In this document: positions 9,989 through 20,484 of the stretch, in pieces
Position numbering within the stretch: the first letter of the stretch is position 1
Layout of the letters: each line of letters opens with the position of its first letter
Assembly (NCBI RefSeq): GCF_000275845.1
Contig: NW_006766900.1
Location: 174,837 to 200,193, forward strand
Source: Dichomitus squalens LYAD-421 SS1
Lineage: Eukaryota > Basidiomycota > Agaricomycetes > Polyporales > Polyporaceae
DNA: 25,357 nt
Reading direction: 5' to 3'
Program-made: the position numbers and the translations under genes
Notes under the pieces: generated by a model
What the model was told of the DNA's origin: nothing
Databases searched by the model: none
The model's input: the letters and a program-made list of their open reading frames with translations, nothing else

Positions 9989-11255
9989 TACTTTTTATCC
10001 TGTCAGATCGGACCGAATCGAGTTTATGACCTATTTGGGTGAAATTCGTCACAACTTTGAGGATGAATTGGGTACATGCCTGATATAGCAATAGGTGCGC
10101 CTGAGCGCGTCCTCGTCCTCCTCACTGCACCCCGCCTCGGCCAGGTGAGTATGTCGGGTTCATCTGACGTCGCGAGGCCGCATATATGCGTGCTAATATC
10201 ACTAGTCTCTCCCTTCCGGAAAATCGGTCTAATGTGTCTATGACGGTCTAATGGTTCTGTCGGCGGTAAAGCTGTTTCTTCAGGTAGAATTTGACGAACA
10301 GGTGAGATAGTGCACATTCCGACCCTTGGAAGACTGCATCGTGATCTGTGAGTGAGCAGTCCCTTGTAGAGGTATATGTCTGCTGGTGTACTTGCGCATA
10401 CACTTCATATATTCAAGTCCGTATACCGCAGGTATATGTCTGTATATTCTTCCTCTTAAGAGTGCCGTCCCACAGTCATCGCCAGAAGAATATTGTCCTA
10501 TTCTGGCCGTCCTTCTAGAGGATACAAGCCAACCAAGCACGAGCAAAGAGGATTACGGACGTCCCATAAGCCTAGGCCAACTGACTGTATTCGTTGCCTT
10601 CGATATGCTTAGTTCCCTCCAACAGGCCTCAAAAGGGTGCGGGCAACCTATTTAGTCTTGTAGAGAGTCCGGAAAAACTTCGGCCTTCAGTACAATCAGC
10701 TTGACCGCTTGGACGGAATGGTTACTGAGGTATGTGTTTGCCCCAGATCGTTCGCAGTGCGATGAACGGCCTGTGGTCAGAGATGTGTGTTATTTTGACC
10801 TCGGTGAACGTTCATTCAAGAAACCCAGTAGCAATCACAGCATAATTCTCAATTTCCGAGAATGACTACACCAAAATCAGCTACCGCGTCCGAACATTAG
10901 GGTCAAGTGGGTCCGGCTGTCTCATTCAACATGACATTGAACCAGCTTATTGTGCCCTTGCTCACTGACCGTCAACCTAGCGCGGATTTGACCCGTCTGG
11001 AGCTGATATAGGGATACCGCTCAGGCTCACGCTAGGCTTCGAATGCATTCAAGGTTCGCAATTGGGGATCACTGACTGTTACTACAAGTGGTACCACTGA
11101 ATCGTCCGTAATTCATCATCACATTCCAAGCCAGTACAACGAGCGCAGCGATACTCGTGTCTGCACATTTCATCTTCATCTCCATTTCCCCCTTCTCGTT
11201 TCCGCACTGGACGACGCTCCGCCGCAACATCCTTGAGGACTTTGCGCGCACCAGC

Positions 11256-12385
11256 TTAGGGTAAGGAGAGGACGGTGTGCATGAACTGCTCGTAGTTGAC
11301 CTGCACCCAGCCATCGCGATCCGTGTCGAGCCTCTGGAAGGACTCCGAGATCTGCTTGATCACCACGCACGCGCGCACGAAGCGGTCGAACGTGATCCCG
11401 CCTCCGGAGGGCGCACCGTGGGGGCCATGGCTCGGACCGGTGCCTTGAAGAATGCCTGCCCCAAACGGGGAGACCGATCAGGATATGCAAGCTAATCCCC
11501 CAAGAGCCACTGGAGGGGCAGACGCGGCGGGAGGGCGAGAGCGAAAGGGGCTTACCGTACTTGGCCTCTACGAGGTGCAAGAGCTGTGGCGAAAGAGAGT
11601 AGCCAAACTGGTGGAGAGCCTGTCTGAGCTCGTTGGCGTCGATCGAGCCCGACTGGTCGCGGTCGAAGTGGCGGTAGACGTTCTGCCAGTCCTTAATGTA
11701 TTTCCACAGTCCGGAGAACTCGTTGAAGCCGATCGTCCCGCTGCGATCCGTATCCTGTGTTCCCATCAATAATGAACGCGACGCGGGTCTGAAATGATGG
11801 TCTGCTCACGAAGATCGACATAAGCAACTTGACGGTGTCGAGATCAAACGCTGTTGAGTGGAGCGCCGCACTAGATCAGTACTGAGGCGCGCGTCCGCGA
11901 AGCGGCGTACGTACGACTCCAGTCTCCATTTATGAGGGCTTTCTCTGTGATGCCACAAACCTCGCGTCAGCGAGAGGACTCGCACGCGCAAGGGCGAGGT
12001 ACTCACGAAGCTCGTGCACGGTGATGTGGCCCGATCGGTCGGTATCGACGGCCGAGAACCAGCTCCAAAGCCTGCGCGCGATAGTTCCGTGTTTACATTG
12101 TGATAACGAAGCTCATGAAGAGAACTCACTGGGGGTCCGTGCCGGGAGGAGGGCCAGGAGGCGCAGGCGCGAAGCCACCAGGTCCCGGGCCGCCACCGCC
12201 ATACCCGGGAGGGCCACCGTATCCACTGGGAGCCCCGCCGTAACCAGGATTCCCGCCGTATCCCTATCACATAGATGGATGTCAATGAGCGACTTGAACC
12301 CCTCTTGAGATCGCTCGAAGAGTGGGGAAAGATGGATGTCACGATAGAGACAGTAGAGGGGCACAGGACTTACTCCGTAGGACAT
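11256..12385 (-). CDS. Penta-EF-hand (PEF) calcium-binding protein
   Basis: Exons 12385-12374, 12263-12130, 12071-12007, 11944-11915, 11850-11810, 11754-11556 and 11443-11256 give 222 residues. PEF proteins (peflin, sorcin, ALG-2, yeast Pef1) bind calcium, dimerise through the fifth EF hand and act at membranes and in vesicle traffic. The N-terminal 48 residues are the typical Gly/Tyr/Pro tract (repeats of GYGG). EF1 is at 58-69 (DTDRSGHITVHE), EF2 at 95-106 (DTDRSGTIGFNE), EF3 at 125-136 (DRDQSGSIDANE), EF4 is degenerate (ITFDRF), and EF5 begins at 200 (DTDRDGWVQV). ALINGDWS and LSPQLL are family landmarks. EF1-3 keep the acidic ligands. The first exon codes only Met-Ser-Tyr-Gly. The intron after EF3 (11555-11444) is 112 bases, twice the usual length here. 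Confidence 0.92.
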
Positions 12386-12809
12386 GTCTGCAAATTAGGT
12401 GTAGAGCGTTGAGGAGCCTGCTGGATGTGATGTCAGCGCATGACTGAAAGGCAGGGGCGTTAAGTACTTGCTGAATAGCGTACACAGGCCGATGCGTATA
12501 GATGAGCGGTGGTGGCAGAAGACGAGAGAGCACTGGGTTGTGCGGCTAGGACCGCCACAATTATGCTGGACAGCGCCGAGCATAGCTTGATCTCGATGCA
12601 ATCCTAGGAGATCTCTACTGATGTCATCGATTCTCACGAGATATGTCGGCATAAGAAGTCCCCTGGGATAGCATCAGCACAGGCTGTTCATGCCAAGGTC
12701 ATGAACCTATTGGGAATCCGCATACAACTACTACACTCAAACATCCAGAGCGCTCTCAAGGGAAGGACGGTCCACGTTTGTCATTCAGCATGGGTATGGG
12801 GGTATTGGA

Positions 12810-14724
12810 TCACATTGTTGTACATTTTGGAACGACTGCTCCATTCTCGTCATCCTTTTTCCGAGACCTTTGTGGTCTCACAGATGCGAGAAAACTTGCG
12901 ATGAGGATGCCTGTGACCCGTCCTGGTATGATGCCTGCGTAGGTACTAGGTTCGTCAACTGTGCAAGGGTGGGTCCAAATAGAGGTACTGACCGGGCTCA
13001 AGGGGCTAATGGGCGCCTCTAGCTCAATGTCTACCATGACAGGCGGCCGCAGACCCTCCCGGAACGGATCGCTCACGAAGATAGGCTTCTCGTCCTCGTA
13101 CCATCCGTCGCCCTCCCCACTCCGCTTGACCTCCTTGATCCCATCCACATGCGCGGCGCGCGACTCGACGTCGAGGGTGCTCGCGAACCCCGAGGCGTCC
13201 GAGGAGATGCTAGACGTGTTGTCTGGGTGCGAGAGCGTCGCGCCCATGTTTCCGACGATTCTGGAGATGTTGAAGTGAATGTCGGACATCTTGACGGAGA
13301 AGGTGGACTCAGCGCCAGCAGGCGCGCTGGGTCCGCCGTGGACACGGGGCGCGCGATCGGCGAAATAGAGCCCACGGAGGTCGAGCATGAAGCGCGACAG
13401 GAAGATGACGGTGAATCTAGACATCGTTTAAGCCGGGATGAAGGTGGAGCGGTGAGTGGATCCCGAATGCTTACACTTGCGAAAAGTAGGGCCAGACCAT
13501 CCACACAGTCAGTTGCTAATGACGTGACTTCAGCAAGTGGAAAGGGCAAGGAAGACAGGCAGGACGTACGGAACCTATATTGCTGGTGACGAGTGTGACG
13601 ATTTCAAGTAGGAGTAGGATGCTGCACCGAGCGTCAGTATATGATAACAGTCCCTCATGAGCGATACCATACATGAAGTAAGCTGTGCCATCCCGAAGGA
13701 GGAGCGTCGCTAGCGGTGTGCGCACGCCAAGCCTTAATGAATCTCGATTAATGCCGAATGTCTTCATCCACGTAAGGCCGATGAGGATAGCTTCAGCTGC
13801 GATCGTCGTGGCTTGCGCAATAATCGTGACTTTGAAGGAAGGGTCAGTGCGCAATTGACCGTCTAGCCCTATGCTGCTTACATCTAAAACAAAAAGATCA
13901 GTACAAGAATTCTACAACGACAACGCATAGGTACAGTGGTACTGACTTCGTAAGTAGAGCGTCCGAAATCGTCCACCCAAGGAGACAGCCAAACGGTGCT
14001 CCGGCCTGCACCGGGCTGTAGTGGGTGGCCTCGTACTGTGCTCTCGTGTCAGCCGAGAAGCGTAAAGGGTTGCATGTTGGAAGAGCCTACAATTTGCAGT
14101 ACAGGTTTGGCAAGTGTCAAGGGAACGACAAGCAGCAGTGGCTTCCAGTCTCGCCCCCAGACAGCGTACACACGGAGGGTCGTGAAAGCTGGGCGACATG
14201 AGTGTACGCCTGCATGTGAGTGAACTGCAAGCCTTACCAGCAAACGCGAGGTAATTGAGGAGCAGCATAACGTCATCCCCACGCTCAATCCCGCCGCAAG
14301 TCTTGTAGAGGTCAAAACCTCATCAGTGGCGCCGAAGCTTGTCCGAAAGACTGAATGCCCACCCTATTGCTAGAGTTCCACAACAAAACCTCGCTTGCAA
14401 AGAATAGGCGGTCCAAGAGCGCCGTATAGCGCGTGAAGAGGTACACGAGCGTTGCCCCTGTGAATCTACGTCTCCATATGCGCCGGACTTCGGTCGTGAA
14501 GGTCAGGGCAAAGTCGAACCATAGAAGAGCTAGATACCATGCGATCAGCAGGTTCTCAAAGGCAACGGGACATGTGAGACTCACCGCTGGACGCAACAAT
14601 GCAATAGTTCTCGACCAAACTATAGGGCAGATTCAATAAGTGAGCAATTCAAACGTGGACTGTCGAGCACCTACAGACGAGGGTACGCGGCGATGAGCTC
14701 TTGCTCGTAAGTTTCACCTGACAT
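12810..14724 (-). CDS. DUF6533 multi-pass membrane protein, copy B
   Basis: Eleven exons: 14724-14675, 14619-14585, 14529-14363, 14301-14238, 14188-14091, 14035-13947, 13883-13882, 13829-13673, 13621-13570, 13515-13475 and 13416-12810, giving 453 residues. DUF6533 spans about 19-63 (VENYC, LLWFDFALTFTTEV, IWRRRFTG). Later shared motifs are VWGRDWKPLL, APFGC, TPLATLLLRDG, VWPYF and SRFMLDLRG, ending in a long hydrophilic tail with VGNMGA and SDPFREGL. It is a paralogue of copy A at 4921-6688: exon lengths of 35, 98, 89, 2 and 41 bases are identical, and most intron phases agree. It lacks the intron copy A has at the LLLRDG position. The last about 60 codons are uncertain, since a donor-like gtcagt/gtacct near 12986 could start a further intron and change the C terminus. 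Function unknown; plasma or internal membrane is inferred from hydrophobicity. Confidence 0.82.
13882..13883 (-). other. Two-nucleotide microexon (AT) in DUF6533 copy B
   Basis: Exon 14035-13947 ends in ACG AA before donor gtcagt. Intron 13946-13884 ends in a T-rich ttttag, AT follows, then donor gtaagc, and intron 13881-13830 has a CTGAC branch site and ends in aaag before TCACG. AA+AT+TC reads AAA TTC, Lys168-Phe169, in frame with the next exon. No donor of the phase needed for a single-intron solution occurs near this exon end. Confidence 0.7.
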
Positions 14725-15898
14725 TTTTTCAGAAAATTGCCCTCCGGATAAGCTGTGCGCTGGATGAACAAGATTGTACTGGCAGGGGTACCGAAGAGAT
14801 TGCGGGGACGTCGTCGCGCAAGAGTCGAGTATATGTAGCAGAACCCCGTGCGGGGTAGATCTGGTATCTTCGCGCCCGTTAGGACGTTCTTTGGTAAAAC
14901 TCGGCCAATGGAAGGCTGTGCAGCCTACGTCCGGCGCCGGAATGAAAGATGCTAACGTTACTGAGACGCCGTACAGACACGCAACTCTGCGCACAAATAG
15001 GTTCCGTGGGACAATTCAAGGGGGATATGCCAGCGCGGTGGCGAGTGGAAGCTGATTTAGGGTTGTCCATATGCTAGGAAGACCGGTGCGACGATGGGCG
15101 CGGGAATCGGGCAGGTCATCAGGCAAAGTCGGAGAGTAGATCTCCTATGGTAGACGGGCTGCGTCGCCTCGCTTCCCTGTTCGTTCGCTGTACCCGGAAG
15201 AGGCCTGTTGTTCGCTTTGCGATCTGCCAAGAGGGAAGACAGGCGGCCTCGAGGACACTGGTAGGGTGGCGATAAATGCCGGTGTCAGGCAAGGGCCAGG
15301 GTCGTATATGGGTTGGGCAGAATAGAAAGGGGATTGGCTCAGCTTACTTGGGATTAGCAGCCACCGGAGACGCGTATGTCCGGAGACACTTCCGTCTTGC
15401 GGGTCTGAAGCGGGTATAGTAACTTGTGGAGTATCTTCTTTGTGCTGTGTCTTGGGAATTTGGTTCTCTCATTCGAAGCTTCTCAGAGAGGAGGCAGTGT
15501 CTCAGTCAGGGCCGCATCTGCGGAAGGTTGACTTATTGTAGCCATTACATACTTATACTATATATCCGTCCACGAGAAGGCGAAGGCTATGGGAGAGGCT
15601 CGTCGTGGAGAATGCATGGCATGGGCGCGACCGTCATGCAGGGGCACTACGATAGCGGGTCCTTCCGTTTTTCCACGATGAAGCGGAACGCCGGCGAACT
15701 TGAGCGCCGTGTATCATTAACTACGGACCAGGATGATCACAAAACGGTTTTGACTTATAGGAAACGGTGAACTATACATACATTGTGTTATGCTACACTT
15801 AGGATCAGACATCTCGGAATAGACGGTCGGTGGGGCGTCGCTCCTTACCCAGCCCCTGCGAGTCTTGACAATTCCACTCTATCAGTGACCCATCCGAG
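14725..15898. other. Intergenic region, promoter side of DUF6533 B
   Basis: No gene is supported. The frame from 15426 to 15770 (plus) is open but has no motif and no splice partners. The region should contain the DUF6533 B promoter (left) and the 3' flank of the F-box gene (right). No clear TATA element is seen. Confidence 0.5.
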
Positions 15899-18467
15899 TC
15901 AATTGAATTGAAATTGGTCACGGCAAAGTCCGTCTGTCGGAAGGTCCTCCAGCCATCGCACGTTAAGACCGTGTCTTCCTAGCCCTCTTAGGACATTCAT
16001 TGGCTCCAGGTCTGAGTCGCACTGTGCCAAGGTCAACGTCCGAAGCTTTAGCACCCCTGCAGCTCTGCATATTGCACTGAGCTGATCCCCGCGGAGAGTG
16101 CATCTTTCCAGAGTGATGGTCTCGAGCCGCAGGCACATCGAGCGGTATGTATGGGCCTTTGCGCTTGCACTTGCAATTTCCACCATAATGGTCGGATCGT
16201 CGAGGGTCAGCTCCTGGATGCGAGGTGTTGCACGTAGGACCTTCAAGGTCATGTCGGGAGTGAAGAGGTACAATCGCATGGTGCAGACGTTGTGCAGCGA
16301 GCATTGAGACAAGAAGTCTGTGAACCTGTCGAAAGCGACATTCATCGGAGACTCGTTGTCCACGGCAGAGTCTATGGACATTATGCCATCATCCGAGGAA
16401 ACCGTTGGTCCCCCGGAAATATCGCTATCCATGCTATCACGTTCGCTACCGTCCGATGGAAGGGTCAACCTGAGGTCGAAACGAGGTGACGCCGTGTGCA
16501 TTCCGCTAGGATCTCGACGCAGGGGGCCCCTGCCGTGGACAGTCATCCCGCGAAGCATCGTAAGCAACTCCAGCTGCTTGAGCACGGGTAAAGATTCCGA
16601 GGTGAAACGAGAGAAAGGCGCCAATGTTGCGCGGAGAATCGCTTGGGTCCACGATTGGTTGAACGTGTTGCAGCAGTTCAGGTCACCGAGGGTTATGTCC
16701 ACTACTCTGAGGTTCTCCGCCGAGGTGTTGATGCCTCGCAGCAAACCTCCTACTCTCTAGACGTCCAGATCAACACGCAGGATGCGAAGGTTCATGAGCG
16801 GCACAGAGAATAGTGGCCAGTGGGCGATTGCCTCCTCGAGGGACATGGGGACATGTCGAAGCACTAAGTGCTCCAGGTGGGGACAAGTGAGGAGGACGTC
16901 GATGAATTGACCGTCCCACTGCCTGTCCTTCTTCCTCCTCCGCATTGGCGGGCTGTCGAACTCGATATGTAGCGTCCGGATTCCCGAGTAGCATCTTGGG
17001 GTGTATGGAAAGCGGCAGTTGACGAGAATGAGGACCTCGAGGCGCTTGTCCCCGCTCTCGCCGAATACGTTCGGAAGGATACAGTCATCGCGAGCGCGCA
17101 GAAGCCCTTGCCCCGATCTGCGCAGTTCCAGCGCACGGAGCGAGGGGACAAACTCTTCAAGCAGACTGAGCTCCTCCAGCTCCCCCAAGTCCTCTGACTC
17201 TGCATCAGACCAATCGTAATCCTCCGAGTCTGAATCCCAATCTTGCGAATAAAGTCGAGGAAGGTTCGAAACCGTCATCTTCGTCATCGTTGATTTGTTG
17301 TCGGAAAGGGTACTACGCAGGCTGCGAACGAGGCTTGGCCGGACGTCCTCCCAGTCAATGGTGAGGTAGAGAGATGGTTCCGGAACGAGTTGACGGGCGG
17401 CGTCCAGAATGGGTCCAAGTTCCCTCGGGTCCTCCGGTAGCTTTAGTGTCGTAAGGAAGGCAGTGTTGCTCAGGCTCAGATGACGCCATCGGGTACACGT
17501 GCGTAGGATGGAGTGCTTGTGTCCAACATCCCTTGGCGCCGCTTCACGGAAGATATCTAGCATGACATCGTCCGGTAGGGTGTTGATGGGGACCAAGGCA
17601 TTCCGATAACAGTGCAGAGGTACTAGTAGTCGTTGGAATCTGTTGAACACTTGCGACCTCACCTGGAGCACCTCTGTGACAGTATCTCTAAATCTTTAAT
17701 CATGTTATCAGGTTGGTCGTCATGAGATGGCAGACCAGAGGACTCACATAGAATACTGGACTATCGAACCTTCCCATACATAACAAAACAGGTATTTCCG
17801 TAGCACCATAACTGCGAAAAGGATGTGGGCTACGGTGTAGTGAAAACGCTTCGCTTCGGAAGCCGGCGTCTCGGCCAGCGACGTAAGGCGGCCACGGACT
17901 GCGTCAATAGTGGGCATGATGTCGGTTTTGCAGCCAATGAGGGCGAGGTCGTTCAAGGATTCGAAGATCTGAGGGTCGGTGTGCGGACCGAAGGGCATTG
18001 CTCTCCTGATCACGAACACCCGCTGCATCGCATCGTTCAGGACATTCCCAATCCATGAAGCAACATCCAGTAACCGTGTCTCCAGCCCATCCAAGTACGC
18101 GATGCGATCAGGTCTACAGAGTATTTTGGACTTACTGGTCGATAGGTGACCGATAATGGACAGATAACGGTCGACTCACGGGTGATGTTCCAGAATGGAA
18201 TCGTCAGAGAGGGCATGGAGGAAGTGTCCTTCCAACTCGCTCCCTAGAGCGAAGATGGTTTGTATAGTTTCATGGTACAGCGTTGCTGCCGACTTGTCCT
18301 GGTTGCATGGACCTGCAAGCAACAACTGCAATATATAGTAAGTCAGCGGTTTTTCGAGGACTAGGTATACTAACGCCACCCAGACGTCCTACCCATCGAT
18401 CATACAGCAGGATATTTGTTGATATACTCACATGATTGGTCACGAAGAACCTATTGAGAGACGACAT
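15899..18467 (-). CDS. F-box protein with long N-terminal region, interrupted by a stop
   Basis: Proposed exons 18467-18432, 18388-18371 (18 nt, tentative), 18325-18180, 18113-17748 and 17687-15899. The F-box is at about 224-265 (INTLPDDVMLDIF, then RTCTRWRHLSLSN), followed by leucine-rich segments (FVPSLRALELR, CPHLEHLVLRHVP, LRILRVDLD), as in basidiomycete F-box/LRR proteins that recruit substrates to SCF ubiquitin ligases. An in-frame TAG at 16759-16757 ends the product after 498 residues. The same frame then stays open for 285 codons with more leucine-rich sequence (RLETITLERC, KLRTLTLAQC), so the original protein was about 783 residues. No intron of workable size removes the stop. It may be a young pseudogene, a truncated allele or a base error. 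About 190 residues precede the F-box and match nothing I recognise. The joint to the F-box exon uses a clean donor (gtgagt) and keeps frame. Confidence 0.7.
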
Positions 18468-19526
18468 CTGCTATCGCTAGGGAACCAAAAGGATGGAATG
18501 CCGAGCTGCGTTTCCGACACTGTTATTGAGAGGAAGAAAGAGCGAAGAGAGTGGCCAAGCTGACGCCACATGTAACACGCATGGGAACGTTGCGAACCAT
18601 ATCGGACAGCTGCGTGCTGCCCTGCCACATAACGGGAGGCCGGATCGAGGCGCCTGAGTCGCAGTAAGATTGGTGTCTGAGAAGTTTCGCTTGACATTGA
18701 AAAATGGCCGGCGAGAAGGACCAGCCCGCATCATAGTCGCCGAAATATGTGCCGAAATAAACCTTTTGCATGATCTGACGAGAGGAGGATAGAATATACC
18801 CCATATGCGCAGAAGAGTTAATGCCACAGGCCGCATCCGTGAGCATGCATAGGTATCTACCTCCTGTTCACCCCGTCACTGACGCTTTGACATGATGACG
18901 GTCAGAGGAATGGGTCCCTATGGTCGTGCCGACCGCATGTTGAACTACGGAGACCACCAGGAGAGATATATGGCCATTTGACAGTCGCGTATACACTGCT
19001 GGCAAGATTGGAACGAGAGAGATGCATTGAAACGTGTATTCCTGGTCACGTGGAGTGACCAGGTCTGTATGGCAGTATGTACCAGTCCGTGTGGGGGTAC
19101 CAGCTCGCGTGGTTTCGCGTTTTAGTTGCACAAGGGCAGTAGGTGATTCTCAGGGGACCGCTGGCGCCCCTTAGCTTGTGCTGGTGGGGAAGAGCGGGCT
19201 GAAGGGAGGGCGGAGCCCGACCGCAGCCCGCCACAAACCCCATCGAGGAAGAATAATGATAGCATGTAGGAAAGCACAGTCGTGGCGCGTTGAGGGCGGG
19301 CGCGAGCCCGCCCGACGCGCGCAAGGACTGTACTGTGCATTGAAGCAGTCTCGAAGGACACCGAAGCAAACTGCAATCAAGGCCACCGTGGCCAGGACTG
19401 CCCGGAGGGCTCTACACTATGAAACATGTGATGCTAAGATACATGCCTCCTGTCAGGTCACTTCCAATCACGGCGATCGGCACACGCACCAAAGCAAGAA
19501 CAAGGAGCGGCCCGCTATGAGACCAC
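18468..19526. other. Intergenic region between F-box and CHY genes
   Basis: This contains the F-box promoter and the CHY 3' flank. Overlapping frames at 18477-18846 have no motifs. A GC-rich hairpin at 19285-19320 is listed separately. Nothing else is supported. Confidence 0.5.
19285..19320. repeat. GC-rich hairpin downstream of the CHY gene
   Basis: Outer arms GCGCGT (19285-19290) and ACGCGC (19315-19320) enclose inner arms GGGCGGGC (19294-19301) and GCCCGCCC (19306-19313) around a GCGA loop, giving a 14-bp stem with a small bulge. Related GCGGGCT/AGCCCGC arms occur at about 19195-19230. It lies about 210 bases past the CHY stop. A role in transcript end formation or an eroded repeat are both guesses. 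Confidence 0.55.
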
Positions 19527-20118
19527 CTAGCCCAGCCGATCCGACGTGTCCAGGTTGAGCAATGATCGTGCTCGGTCTTCCTTGGTACGATCATCTTTCA
19601 ACATCCTAATGACAACCCATTGAGCCTCTGCATGTATCTGCGGATGGAAATTCACTCACCGGGCATCTATGCGTGGATCTTCCCCTTCCACACCGAGGAC
19701 CGCTTGTGGTGTTTTGGCCTCAATGACCTAGGGAGGATGACGGTCGTATCGCAGCGAGGGAGAAAGGCGCAAGACTCACATAGTGGTTGTCGCAATGCGG
19801 ACAGTACTCGTCGCTCTCCTCATACTCAGACATGTCCTTCCGGAATGCCTTCTTGCACTTCTTGCACAAGAACACCATCTCCGTCGTCTTGGCGAGCGGG
19901 TGCGTCTGTGTCTCGGCATGGCATTCTGCGCAGTCGAACCATTGCTTGCAGCACGGTGCGCGGATGGCGACTTGGGCATTCAGGACGTGTTTGCTGGTGG
20001 GCAAAGAGTGTTGAGTGTACTCCGTTTGATGAGGAAGAGCGCATATAGCCAATGTTTGTGCACCCATGGAGACCTAAGGAGGACACTCTCTGCACACATA
20101 GAGGGATACTCACCACAT
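19527..20118 (-). CDS. CHY zinc-finger protein, Hot13-like size
   Basis: Exons 20118-20114, 19993-19780, 19727-19660 and 19605-19527 give 121 residues. Zinc ligands are visible in CHY order: Cys2, His4, Cys16/Cys17, Cys23, Cys26-His27, Cys45, Cys48, Cys66, His68, Cys69 and His72, with CxxC pairs CAEC, CKKC and CPHC. The family includes yeast Hot13, a mitochondrial intermembrane-space protein of about the same length, and the CHY part of RCHY1-type ubiquitin ligases. No RING is present here, so a Hot13-like or stand-alone role is more likely. The first exon contributes only ATG TG; an in-frame TAA lies just upstream, which fixes this start. The intron after it is 120 bases. The C terminus ends TSDRLG. 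The gene diverges from the Ser/Thr-rich membrane protein gene. Confidence 0.9.
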
Positions 20119-20484
20119 TTGAGAATCTTACTCCACTTGAGATGCACACGACGAGCTCAGCTGAGACGATGGTGGTGGATTGCGGAGAGCTCGGGCCTGT
20201 GGGCGGGCATCGGCATCGGGTAAGCCTATGAGCGCCGTCGGACACCCCGCCCTCCTCACCTCCACTACGTCCGAGACCTATGTCTGAGAAAGAATGCTAG
20301 TACTGTCTCTGGCCCTCTGCTGTCTGACATGAGGGAGGAAAGCCTGAGGGCTCACGGCGGAGACTCGACCTGACTGTCGAGTGCATCTATCACGCATCCA
20401 TCGGGGACGAATGCCCGCTTACTGCCTTTCTCCATTCCCGTCATCATCCTCCCTGCCGTCCTCGCGGACGGCCTGCTTTCGTTT
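20119..20484. promoter_or_regulatory. Shared divergent promoter region
   Basis: The CHY gene (minus) and the Ser/Thr-rich membrane protein gene (plus) start head to head within 366 bases, so promoter and both 5' UTRs must lie here. It includes an open hydrophobic frame at 20407-20484, probably part of the plus-strand protein. No TATA box is obvious on either side. Confidence 0.5.

Larger units (their letters stand above)
8827..11255. other. Gene-poor intergenic region of about 2.4 kb
   Basis: I see no coding region with family motifs or a consistent exon chain. The left end contains the lactonase promoter. Small repeats are a 9-bp inverted repeat at 9953-9988 and a direct repeat of GGTATATGTCTG at 10371 and 10431, spaced exactly 60 bases. 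The right end is the 3' flank of the penta-EF-hand gene. Unannotated noncoding RNA or an eroded transposon is possible. Confidence 0.5.

Noticed and set aside
15426..15770. Open frame of 114 codons on the plus strand.
   Set aside because: No motif, no splice partners, odd composition; it is likely chance in intergenic DNA.
18477..18846. Overlapping minus-strand frames upstream of the F-box start, considered as extra 5' exons.
   Set aside because: No donor/acceptor chain joins them in frame to the ATG exon at 18467, and no motif is present.
20140..20225. An upstream exon for the CHY gene (frame beginning MPMPAHRPEL and leading to HLKWSKILKC).
   Set aside because: It contains an in-frame TGA and its phase does not match the zinc-finger exon; the five-base start exon at 20118-20114 fits exactly.
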